This document shows positions 17,173-25,057 of a stretch of DNA of 64,000 bases, piece after piece. A program made the position numbers and the translations under genes. Each line of letters opens with the position of its first letter. Position 1 is the stretch's first letter. This DNA is from Actinomycetota bacterium (GTDB lineage: Bacteria; Actinomycetota; Acidimicrobiia; Acidimicrobiales; Ilumatobacteraceae). The notes below the pieces were generated by a model that was not told where the DNA came from, ran no database searches, and saw only the letters and a list, made by a program, of their open reading frames with translations. The stretch spans positions 1-64,000 of the forward strand of contig JAPLAA010000097.1 in NCBI GenBank assembly GCA_026393475.1. Reading direction: 5' to 3'.

Positions 17173-17208
17173 AAGCTAGCGATCGTGTGAGTCGGCGGTG
17201 TGAACAGC
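17173..17208 (-). promoter_or_regulatory. Promoter of the deaminase-XRE transcript, with shared element (copy 2)
   Basis: On the minus strand GCTGTTCACAC (17198-17208) is followed after 19 nt by TAGCTT (17173-17178), then 8 nt and the ATG at 17164. The arrangement mirrors the Rieske promoter, where the same 11-mer is followed after 19 nt by a TAAGC sequence. Confidence 0.55.
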
Positions 17209-17213
17209 ATGGC

Positions 17214-19844
17214 TCAGGTGCCGAGCGAGGTGAGGTGCTGGCCGGCGACCTGCAGCGGCCACTCCTTGCGCATCGCGGCGTACCAGTGCTCGATGTCGTC
17301 CGGTGGCATCGGCCGCGACATGAAGTAGCCCTGCGCGATCTGGCAGCCCAACTGGCGCAGCCGCTCCCACGTCTGGCGGTCCTCGACGCCTTCGGCCACG
17401 ACCCGCAGATCGAGGTTGTTCGCCAGGTCGAGCACCGAACGGACGATCGCCTCGGCGCCGGCGTCGGTCACCATGTCGCGCACGAAGCACTTGTCGATCT
17501 TGAGCTCCTCGACGGGCAGTTGCTGGAGGTACGACAGCGACGAGTAGCCGGTCCCGAAGTCGTCGATCGACAACCGCACGCCGAGTTCGGACAGGCGGCG
17601 CATCACGTCGAGCGTGCGCGCCGTGTCGGTCATGACGCTCGTCTCGGTGATCTCCAGGATCAACGACGACGGGTCGCAGCCGTGACGGGCGAGCAGCTCG
17701 TCGACGATCGTCGAGAAGTCGTCGTCGAGCAGGTTGCGCATCGCGACGTTCACCGCGACCGACCAACGATGACCTCGCGCCGACCACTCGGCCAGCTGCG
17801 CGACCGACGTCCGCAACACCCACACGGTCAGGTCGCCGATGCTGCCCGTGCGCTCGGCGATCGGGATGAACTCGTCGGGGAACACCTGGCCCAGCTCCGG
17901 GTGGCGCCAGCGCACCAGCGCCTCGAAGCCGACGACCTCGTCGTCGACAAGGCGCGCCTTGGGTTGGAACACCAGGCTGAGCTGACCGTCGGTGATCGCT
18001 GCCCGGAGATCGGTCGCGAGGGCCAGGCGTCGCGGTGAGTTCTCGTCGCGGATGGCCTCGTAGAAGGCGACGCCGTTGCCGTGGCCCGCCTTGGCGCTGT
18101 ACATCGCCACGTCGGCGCGCTGCAGCAGCGTCGGTGCGTCGGCCGCGTCGTCGGGTGCGATCGCGAAGCCGATGCTGGCACTGATGTTGATGCGGACACC
18201 GTCGATGTCGAACGGGCGGGCCAGCTCCTCACGGATGCGACGGGCCAGCGACTCCAGCTCCATCCGGTCGCTCGTGCGGTCGACGAGGATCGCGAACTCG
18301 TCGCCGCCGAGGCGCGCCACGAGCGCCGCCGTCTCGGCCGCGTACGCGAGTCGGCGGGCGACCTCACCGAGGACGACGTCGCCGGCCTGGTGGCCGAGCG
18401 TGTCGTTCACCTCCTTGAACCCGTCGAGGTCCATGAGGCCCACCGCGAGCGTGTTGCCGTGGTCGACCACACCGACGAGCTCGTCGCGGAGCCGGTCGCC
18501 GAGCAGCACCCGGTTCGGCAGCCCGGTGAGCGCATCGTGAAGGGCCTCGTGCTCGCGCAGCCGCGCCTCTTCGTGCAGGCGATCGATCAGCCGGCCGTTC
18601 TCCAGCGCGACGCTGGCGTGGTTGGCGAGGGTCGCGAACATCGTGCGGTCGGAGTCGTTGAACGCATTCGATCCGCCGAGCCGGTTCACCACCGCGACGA
18701 GGCCGACCACCTCGCCCGATTCGGTGATCGGGGCGACGATGCAGTCGTTCGCCTCGAGCGCCTCGAGCAGGGTCCGGCCGGCATGCTCGGCGGCGCGGCC
18801 GCCACCGGGGGAGCGCGTCGGATGTGCGCCGATGATCGTCGCGCCCTGGTGGACACGGAACCAGGTGGCGATCGTGTCGGCACGCATCGCGGGCACCTCG
18901 CCGGCCGAGCGGCCGTGGTCGTCGACGCTCAGCCGCAGCATGGTCTCGTCGTGCAGCCAGATCTCGGCCCGCTCGGCGCGCAGCAGGTCCTTCGCCTGGG
19001 CGAGCATCGCCTCGAGCACCGCATCGGGACGCTGCGCGCCGCTCACCAACCTCGTGAAGTCGTAGAGCAGCGAGAGGCTCTCGAAGCGCTGGCGCAGCGA
19101 CGTGTACGACCGGTACGACAGCACCAGGAAGCCGCCGACGCCGAGCAGGAGGAGGGCGCCGACCGGTCGGTCGACGAGCAGGATGCCGATGACGAGCGCG
19201 AAGCTGGTGTTCACCGGCACCGTGATCACGGCGATGCGCAGCAGCGACCGCAATGTGATCGGCGCGCCGTGCCACCGCAGCGCACGATGGATCACCGCGT
19301 ACCCCACGAGATCGGCGCACGCGACCGCGACCAGGGCCACGGCCCAGTCCAACGGCTCGGTCACGTCGGTGCCGCCGCCGAGGAGGTCGTGAACCACGAA
19401 CAACGTCGTCAGCTCCGCCAGCGAACTGGCGAGGTTCAAGCCGGTCTTGCGCAGCGGCTGGCGTTCCTTGCCCACCAGCACGGCACCCTCGCCGACGAGA
19501 CGCCCGATCACCAGCGACCAGGGCGACGCCAGGAAGAGCCCGATCACGAGCACCACCTCGCTGAAGGTGAACGTGACGGCCTCGCGGCGGAACTCCACGT
19601 CGAACTCGGTCACCAGCGCGAGCGCGGCGATCATCGCGAGCACCCACCACGACAGCGAGACGTCGAGCACGGGTGGGTCGAGCGCGTCGCTCGTCGCGAG
19701 CACCGTGGCCGACACGGCGACGAGCGCAACGGTGAGGACGAGCGTTCGCCGTCCGGCCAGATCCTGGGTGGCCGGCTCGACGCCCGTGCTCGGCGCGGCA
19801 GCCGGCTCGTGCCCCGCCGGCGTCGGTTGCGCGATCAGGACCAT
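17214..19844 (-). CDS. Membrane GAF-GGDEF-EAL cyclic-di-GMP protein
   Basis: 876 residues. About eight membrane segments span roughly 30-220, followed by a GAF-like domain (about 240-410), a GGDEF domain with intact RLGGDEF and an EAL domain with intact catalytic motifs (EAL in GFEALVRW, EITETSVM, DDFGTGYSSLSY, AEGVE). Both synthesis and breakdown of c-di-GMP are possible; no RxxD inhibitory site is visible before GGDEF. The ATG lies inside the last codons of the subtilase gene (10-bp overlap), so its translation should be coupled to that secreted protease. Confidence 0.9.
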   Translation of the reverse strand: MVLIAQPTPAGHEPAAAPSTGVEPATQDLAGRRTLVLTVALVAVSATVLATSDALDPPVLDVSLSWWVLAMIAALALVTEFDVEFRREAVTFTFSEVVLVIGLFLASPWSLVIGRLVGEGAVLVGKERQPLRKTGLNLASSLAELTTLFVVHDLLGGGTDVTEPLDWAVALVAVACADLVGYAVIHRALRWHGAPITLRSLLRIAVITVPVNTSFALVIGILLVDRPVGALLLLGVGGFLVLSYRSYTSLRQRFESLSLLYDFTRLVSGAQRPDAVLEAMLAQAKDLLRAERAEIWLHDETMLRLSVDDHGRSAGEVPAMRADTIATWFRVHQGATIIGAHPTRSPGGGRAAEHAGRTLLEALEANDCIVAPITESGEVVGLVAVVNRLGGSNAFNDSDRTMFATLANHASVALENGRLIDRLHEEARLREHEALHDALTGLPNRVLLGDRLRDELVGVVDHGNTLAVGLMDLDGFKEVNDTLGHQAGDVVLGEVARRLAYAAETAALVARLGGDEFAILVDRTSDRMELESLARRIREELARPFDIDGVRINISASIGFAIAPDDAADAPTLLQRADVAMYSAKAGHGNGVAFYEAIRDENSPRRLALATDLRAAITDGQLSLVFQPKARLVDDEVVGFEALVRWRHPELGQVFPDEFIPIAERTGSIGDLTVWVLRTSVAQLAEWSARGHRWSVAVNVAMRNLLDDDFSTIVDELLARHGCDPSSLILEITETSVMTDTARTLDVMRRLSELGVRLSIDDFGTGYSSLSYLQQLPVEELKIDKCFVRDMVTDAGAEAIVRSVLDLANNLDLRVVAEGVEDRQTWERLRQLGCQIAQGYFMSRPMPPDDIEHWYAAMRKEWPLQVAGQHLTSLGT

Positions 19845-21736
19845 GCGGCGTCGGACCAGACGACGCCCCTCCATCGGACGCCGCTCCAGCCGCCCGAGGT
19901 CCACTGTCCCGACGTCCAGTCGGCACCCTTCCATCGCACGCCGTCCCAGATGACGCCCTTCCACCGGACGCCCTTCCAGCGCACCCCCGCCCAGTCGTCG
20001 GCGGTGGTGTCGTCGCCGGTCCAGGTCACGTTCACCCAACCGGTGTCGCCCCAGCCGTCGCCTGTCCACCGGTTGCCGTTCCAGACGCCACCCGACCACG
20101 CGGCCTGCGCGCCAGAGGCCGCGGTCCACGCCGCCGGGTCCCAGGGGGCACCGAAGATGTCGACCTCGCCGTGCAGTTCCGTCTCGCCGTTGGTGACGTG
20201 ATAGCTGCCCCGTGACGCCTCGAGGCTGCCGAGACCGGTGCCCGAGGGGGCCGGCGCGGTGACGGCCGGCATGCGACGGCTCCCACCGACGAAGGCGGAT
20301 CCGGCGCCGGCGTACCACCGCTCGGTCGAGTCCTGGTCGGCCGACGATGCCTGTTCGTTCCGCCGATCGGACTCGTCGCCGTCGAGCGGCTTCGCGTTCC
20401 CCGTGAGGTACGCCTTGATCATGTCGGGGGTGGCCTGCGGCGAACGCGAGAGCAGCAGGGCCACGAGGCCGGAGACCACGGCCGTCGCCTGGCTGGTGCC
20501 CGTCGCCCGCTGGAACCGTTCGCCCACGCGGCCGGTGCCCACGTTGGTGTCGATGAAGCCGCCGGGCACGCGGAGCCCGATGACCGACACGCCGGGCGCC
20601 ACGACGTCGACCCCGCGGGCCGGGCTGCCGTGCTGCGCGAAGTCGGGGATCACGTCGTCGGAGGTGGTGATGGTGCCGCGAGGATCGCTCGCGCCGACGG
20701 CGATGATCGACGGCGACACGGCCGGCGTCGCCAGCGCCGACCCGGCACCGCTGGCGAGGCCCTCGTTGCCTGCCGAGGCCACCACGACGATCCCGGCCCG
20801 CCACGCCTGCTCGGCGGCGAACACCAGCGGATCGAGCGCGGGATCCTGTGTCGAGTCGGTGCCGAAGCTGAGGTTGAGCACGCGGATGTTCACGCCCGGG
20901 TCGGCGCGGTGCTGCACGACCCAGTCGATCGCGGCGATCACCTGCGACACGTCGGCGGCGCCGTCGTACGCGCCCACCTTGACGTTGATGACGCGGGCTT
21001 CGGGGGCGAGGCCCACGAACTTGGTGGTGTCGGTGTACGCGCTGCGGCCGGTGCAGGTGCGGCACCGCCGGCCGCTCGTGCCCGGAGCCACGTCGGACCC
21101 GGCGATGATCCCCGCCATGTGCGTGCCGTGACCGAAGGCGTCCCTCGACACCAGGCCTTCGTCGAGCGAGTCGAACGAGAGATCGGGACCGTCGAGCACC
21201 TTGCCGGGCGCGTCGAGACCGGGCACCCGCGTGACGCCCGTGTCGATGACGGCGACGTCGATGCCCTGGCCGACGAACCCGGCGTCCCACAGCCGCTGGG
21301 CGCCGGTGATGCGGGTGATCGCCGACATCGACCCCGTGTCGCGCCGGTCGTACCCGAGCGTGGGCTCGGTCGACATCGGTGCGAGCGCCTGATCGGGCGT
21401 GACGGACACGATCGCCGCCGACGCGTCGAGTCGAGCGAGGTCGGCAGGATCGATCGAGCCGGAGAAGCCATCGATGATCGGCAGGTCGGTATCGATCGTG
21501 CCCCCGAGGGCTGCGAACGCCGTGCGGGCCTCGTCGACGCGGCCCGCTGCCGCTCGGACGACGACGTCGATCTCGGTGCTCACGGTCTGGTTGCCGGTCC
21601 CGGCGGGAACGTCGGAGGCAGCGACCGGCGCGGCGAGCGACGACGCGAGCGCTGCCAGCGACACCGACGCGACGACGGCGGTGCGTCGCCGCGACGAACC
21701 GCTGCCGCGGCTCGCCCGTCTCGTGGTCGTCGACAT
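19835..21736 (-). CDS. Secreted S8 subtilisin-like protease with Trp-pentapeptide tail
   Basis: 633 residues: Sec-type signal sequence ending near AAPVAASD (about 42), an inhibitor-like prodomain (about 50-125), and a peptidase S8 domain with catalytic Asp165 (AVIDTG), His203 (FGHGTH), Asn324 (SAGNEG) and Ser415 (GTSQAT). A CRTC loop near 225-228 could form a disulfide. Residues 532-632 are a tail with Trp every fifth residue. There is no transmembrane anchor, so the protein should be exported, with the tail possibly holding it to the envelope. The start is supported by GAGGAG 8 nt upstream; longer upstream reading lacks a ribosome site. Confidence 0.9.
   Translation of the reverse strand: MSTTTRRASRGSGSSRRRTAVVASVSLAALASSLAAPVAASDVPAGTGNQTVSTEIDVVVRAAAGRVDEARTAFAALGGTIDTDLPIIDGFSGSIDPADLARLDASAAIVSVTPDQALAPMSTEPTLGYDRRDTGSMSAITRITGAQRLWDAGFVGQGIDVAVIDTGVTRVPGLDAPGKVLDGPDLSFDSLDEGLVSRDAFGHGTHMAGIIAGSDVAPGTSGRRCRTCTGRSAYTDTTKFVGLAPEARVINVKVGAYDGAADVSQVIAAIDWVVQHRADPGVNIRVLNLSFGTDSTQDPALDPLVFAAEQAWRAGIVVVASAGNEGLASGAGSALATPAVSPSIIAVGASDPRGTITTSDDVIPDFAQHGSPARGVDVVAPGVSVIGLRVPGGFIDTNVGTGRVGERFQRATGTSQATAVVSGLVALLLSRSPQATPDMIKAYLTGNAKPLDGDESDRRNEQASSADQDSTERWYAGAGSAFVGGSRRMPAVTAPAPSGTGLGSLEASRGSYHVTNGETELHGEVDIFGAPWDPAAWTAASGAQAAWSGGVWNGNRWTGDGWGDTGWVNVTWTGDDTTADDWAGVRWKGVRWKGVIWDGVRWKGADWTSGQWTSGGWSGVRWRGVVWSDAAWS
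19841..20143 (-). repeat. 15-bp repeat encoding a strict Trp pentapeptide array
   Basis: In the subtilase tail Trp occupies positions 532, 537, 547, 552, 557, 562, 567, 572, 582, 587, 592, 597, 602, 607, 612, 617, 622, 627 and 632: 19 of 21 pentads, with gaps only at 542 and 577. The most regular unit is WKGVR. Confidence 0.9.
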
Positions 21737-22187
21737 CGTGGAACTCCTCAGGTGGCGCAGATCGCGAGGCGGTGGGTGCGGGCGGATGGGTGCCGGGGGA
21801 CCGGTCAGCCGGGCGGTGTGCTCGCCCGGCAGGCACATTCAGGCAGTTCCGCTGACGAAACACCAGTTCAGGGAGGGACAAGCTTCATCCCCCGGATCAC
21901 CGCGTTGCGTGGTCGGCCGGCCACCACCGTGGGTGGCCGACTGGCGGGCGTCGTCCCAGCTCAGCAGGGGTGTGTGGCGTGATGGCGGCCAACGTGGGCG
22001 CCGCGAACGTCAACGTCGGATCAAGACGGGGTCCCCCGATCCGCACTTGCCGGCGCCCCGCGTGGCCGATGTCTGCGCGCCGTCGGTGGTGGGACCTCGG
22101 GCGCATCCTGATGGTTCGGTCGTCGGCTACTCGATCGCCCCGCCAGGATTCATTGCGCAACTGTCCAACAAGGGGTACGGTGCGACG
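21737..22187. other. Longest gene-free stretch: divergent upstream regions of the subtilase and GcvT-like genes
   Basis: 451 bp without a supported gene. It holds a perfect hairpin GCCGGGCG-N7-CGCCCGGC at 21808-21830, which would lie in the leader of the subtilase message, and a second inverted repeat GGCCACC-N6-GGTGGCC at 21919-21938. I looked for c-di-GMP and c-di-AMP riboswitch cores and saw none. The right end carries the GcvT promoter. Confidence 0.6.
22176..22181 (+). promoter_or_regulatory. Minus-10 TACGGT, leaderless promoter of the GcvT-like gene
   Basis: TACGGT is followed by 6 nt and ATG at 22188. The same hexamer at the same distance precedes the LLM oxidoreductase at 42168. Confidence 0.5.
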
Positions 22188-23423
22188 ATGATCCGGACGA
22201 CGCCCTTCCACGAGCGGCTGGCCCCGCTCAACCGCACCGGGCTCTGGCAGCACTGGTCGGGCCACCTGGCCGCGGTGAAGTACCAGATGGACGACAAGTT
22301 CGAGTACTTCGCCGTGCGCAACGCCGCCGGCATCGTCGACACGTCGCCGCTGTACAAGTACCGCATCACGGGCCACGACGCCGAGGCCTTTCTCGCCGGG
22401 GTGCTCACCCGCGACATCCGGCTGTGCCGCGACGGACAGGCCCAGTACACCCTGTGGTGCGACGACAGCGGCCACATCGTCGAAGACGGCGTCGTGTTCC
22501 GCTACAGCAGCGACCACTTCCTGCTCACCTCGGCCGAACCGAACCTCGCCTGGTTCTCCGACCGCATCGGTCGCCAGCGGGTGCTCATCGAGGACGTGTC
22601 GGCCCAGTACGGCTCGCTCGCACTGCAGGGGCCGCGATCGCGAGGCATCCTCGCCGCCCTCGACGACGCGGTCGGTGGGCTCGGCTTCTTCCACCACACG
22701 CCCGCAAAGATGGGCGGCGCCGCGGTCAACGTGTCGCGCACGGGCTACACCGGCGACCTCGGCTACGAGGTGTGGGTCGAGGCCGACGACGCAAACGCCG
22801 TGTTCGACGCGATCGTCGACGCATCGGCGGGGCAGGGGGTCATCCCGGTCGGCATGTCGGCGCTGCTGATGCTGCGCATCGAAGCGGGCCTCGTGCTGAT
22901 CGACGTCGACTTCCACTCCAGCCGGTTCGCCTACACCGATGAAGAGCGCACCACACCGGTCGAGCTCGGTTTCGGATGGATGCTCAAGGACATCGCCACC
23001 ACCGACCGTGCCTTCATCGGCCGCGACGCGATCCGCCGCGAACTGACCGACGGCACGTCGCGGTGGCGCATGGTCGGGTTGAAGGTCGACTGGCAGGACT
23101 GGGACCGCCGGTACCGCGCAGAGGGCATCATCCCGCCCAAGGACGAGCACCCGGTGGTGTGGGAGATGATGCTGTACGACGACGGCATGGAGCGCGTGGG
23201 TTACACGACGAGCTTCATGTACTCGCCGGCGTTGCAGCGCCACATCGCGATGGCGCGGGTGCGTCCGCACCTCGCCGCGCCGGGCTCGAAGGTGCACCTC
23301 GAGGTCACGATCAACCACCGCTACCAGACGGTGGCGTGCGAGGTGGCCAGGCCACCGTTGTTCAATCCCGCCCGCAAGACCGCCGCCGCCTCGACCACCA
23401 ACCCAGCAGGAGCATCCGCATGA
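22188..23423 (+). CDS. GcvT/aminomethyltransferase-family protein (probable folate-dependent demethylase)
   Basis: 411 residues. GcvT domain signatures are visible (IVDTSPLYKYRITGHDAEAFL, YGSLALQGPRSR, RTGYTGDLGYEVWVE) followed by a GcvT C-terminal barrel. It lacks the other glycine-cleavage genes as neighbours, so it is not the ordinary T protein. Family members of this kind, such as DmdA, move a methyl or methylene group from a small substrate to tetrahydrofolate. It is coupled by ATGA to a flavin amine-oxidase-like gene, suggesting a two-step demethylation. The substrate is unknown. Confidence 0.82.
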   Translation: MIRTTPFHERLAPLNRTGLWQHWSGHLAAVKYQMDDKFEYFAVRNAAGIVDTSPLYKYRITGHDAEAFLAGVLTRDIRLCRDGQAQYTLWCDDSGHIVEDGVVFRYSSDHFLLTSAEPNLAWFSDRIGRQRVLIEDVSAQYGSLALQGPRSRGILAALDDAVGGLGFFHHTPAKMGGAAVNVSRTGYTGDLGYEVWVEADDANAVFDAIVDASAGQGVIPVGMSALLMLRIEAGLVLIDVDFHSSRFAYTDEERTTPVELGFGWMLKDIATTDRAFIGRDAIRRELTDGTSRWRMVGLKVDWQDWDRRYRAEGIIPPKDEHPVVWEMMLYDDGMERVGYTTSFMYSPALQRHIAMARVRPHLAAPGSKVHLEVTINHRYQTVACEVARPPLFNPARKTAAASTTNPAGASA

Positions 23424-25036
23424 CCGCCTCGCGCACCTACGACGCCATCGTGATCGGCGGTGGCCACAACGGGCTGGTGAACGGTGCCTATCTGGCGAAG
23501 TCCGGCCTGCGCACCCTCATCCTCGAGCGGCGACACCTGGTGGGCGGCGCGGCGATCACCGAGGAGCTGATGCCCGGCTTCCACTTCACGACGTTCTCCT
23601 ACGCGGTGAGCCTGCTCCGGCCCGACATCATCCACGAGCTCGACCTCGTGAAGCACGGCTACTTCCCGCTGCTGATGCCGCACAGCTTCGCCCCGGCCGA
23701 CGACGGCGGGCACATCACGCTCAGCAAGGACCGCAACCTCACCATCCAGGAGATCTCGCGGCACTCGCGCCGCGACGCCGACGCCTACGACCAGTACGGC
23801 CACGACATGGCGCAGATCGTGCAGGCCCTGAAGCCGCTGTTCGACAGCGTGCCGCCCAACCTGTTCAGCGGGCAGGCCGAGGACGCGCTCGCGTTGGCCG
23901 ATCTCGCGAAGCACCTGAAGGGTCTGCCGCAGCGGGTGCTGCACAACATCGTGCGCCTCCTCACCGGCAGCGCGGCCGACTTCCTCGACGACTACTTCGA
24001 GGGCGAGCTGCTGAAGGGTCTGCTGTCGTCGTCGGGCATCATCGGTACCAAGGTGGGTCCGCGGTCGCAGGGCTCGGGTGTCGTGCTGCTGTTCCACAAC
24101 ATGGGCGAGCAGGATGGCGTGTTCGGCAACTGGGGCTTCCACAAGGGCGGCAACGGCGGGCTCACCCAGGTGCTCGCCCGTGCGGCGCAGTCCTTCGGCG
24201 CCGAGATCAAGCTCGAGGCCGCGGTGTCGAAGGTGCTCACCACGAACGGCCGCACCACCGGTGTCGTCCTCGCCGACGGCACCGAACTGCACGCGCCGGT
24301 GGTCGTGAGCGCCCTCGACCCGAGGCGCACGTTCCCCGAGCTCGTCGAGCCGCGCGAACTGCCCGAGGACCTCGTCGAGAACATCCAGCGGTACAAGTTC
24401 CAGGGCACGTCGTCGAAGGTGAACTTCGCGCTCGACGGCCTGCCCGAGTTCCCCGGTCTCGACGGCACCCAGTTCCGCGGCTTCACCAACATCGCGCCGT
24501 CGATGGACTACCTGGAGCGCGCGTTCGACGAGGCGAAGTACGGCTGGTACTCGTCGAAGCCATACCTCGACTGCTGCATCCAGTCGACGATCGACCCCGA
24601 CATGGCGCCGGCCGGCAAGCACGTCATGTCGTGCTTCACGCACTACACGCCGTACAAGCTGAAGGGCAGCGACTGGGACACCGAGCGCGACAACCTCGGC
24701 GACACCGTGCAGCGCCGGCTCGAGGAGTTGTTCCCCGGTTTCTCGAAGCTCGTGCTGCGACGCGAGGTCGTCACGCCGCTCGACATCGAGCGCACCGTCG
24801 GCCTGTCGGAGGGCAACATCTTCGCCGGTGAGCTGATGTCGCCGCAGCTGTACTTCTTCCGGCCCGCGCCCGGCTGGAACCAGTACCGCACCCCGATCCA
24901 CGGTTACTACCAGTGCGGGTCGGGCACCCATCCGGGCGGCTGCGTCACGGGCGGGCCGGGGCGGCTCGCCTCGCAGCAGATCGTGCGCGACCTTGCGCGA
25001 TCGGGCCCGGCCGCCGGCGCGGCAGCAGGCGGCTGA
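23420..25036 (+). CDS. PYROXD2/phytoene-dehydrogenase-like FAD oxidoreductase
   Basis: 538 residues. The N-terminal FAD motif is AIVIGGGHNGLVNGAYLAKSG with the acidic ERR at the end of the second strand; the C-terminal FAD-contact segment is GGCVTGGPGRLA. It belongs to the broad phytoene-desaturase/amine-oxidase class (COG1233-like), many of whose bacterial members are annotated only by fold. CAGGAG precedes the start and the ATG overlaps the GcvT stop by 4 bp, so both proteins should work on the same substrate. Carotenoid synthesis is unlikely because no crt genes are near. Confidence 0.8.
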   Translation: MTASRTYDAIVIGGGHNGLVNGAYLAKSGLRTLILERRHLVGGAAITEELMPGFHFTTFSYAVSLLRPDIIHELDLVKHGYFPLLMPHSFAPADDGGHITLSKDRNLTIQEISRHSRRDADAYDQYGHDMAQIVQALKPLFDSVPPNLFSGQAEDALALADLAKHLKGLPQRVLHNIVRLLTGSAADFLDDYFEGELLKGLLSSSGIIGTKVGPRSQGSGVVLLFHNMGEQDGVFGNWGFHKGGNGGLTQVLARAAQSFGAEIKLEAAVSKVLTTNGRTTGVVLADGTELHAPVVVSALDPRRTFPELVEPRELPEDLVENIQRYKFQGTSSKVNFALDGLPEFPGLDGTQFRGFTNIAPSMDYLERAFDEAKYGWYSSKPYLDCCIQSTIDPDMAPAGKHVMSCFTHYTPYKLKGSDWDTERDNLGDTVQRRLEELFPGFSKLVLRREVVTPLDIERTVGLSEGNIFAGELMSPQLYFFRPAPGWNQYRTPIHGYYQCGSGTHPGGCVTGGPGRLASQQIVRDLARSGPAAGAAAGG

Positions 25037-25045
25037 AGGGGCCGA

Positions 25046-25051
25046 TACTCT
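25046..25051 (+). promoter_or_regulatory. Minus-10 TACTCT, leaderless promoter of the pirin gene
   Basis: TACTCT plus 6 nt, then ATG at 25058. It lies only 9 bp after the upstream stop codon, so the pirin gene may be both read through and independently transcribed. Confidence 0.45.
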
Positions 25052-25057
25052 GGTCGC

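Noticed and set aside
21737-22187. A possible c-di-GMP or c-di-AMP riboswitch in the leader of the subtilase/GGDEF-EAL operon
   Set aside because: Only a simple GC hairpin is visible; none of the conserved riboswitch core sequences could be found on either strand.
23420-25036. Carotenoid (phytoene) desaturase
   Set aside because: No crt genes nearby and the gene is coupled to a folate-dependent demethylase-like gene, so the PYROXD2-like label is safer.
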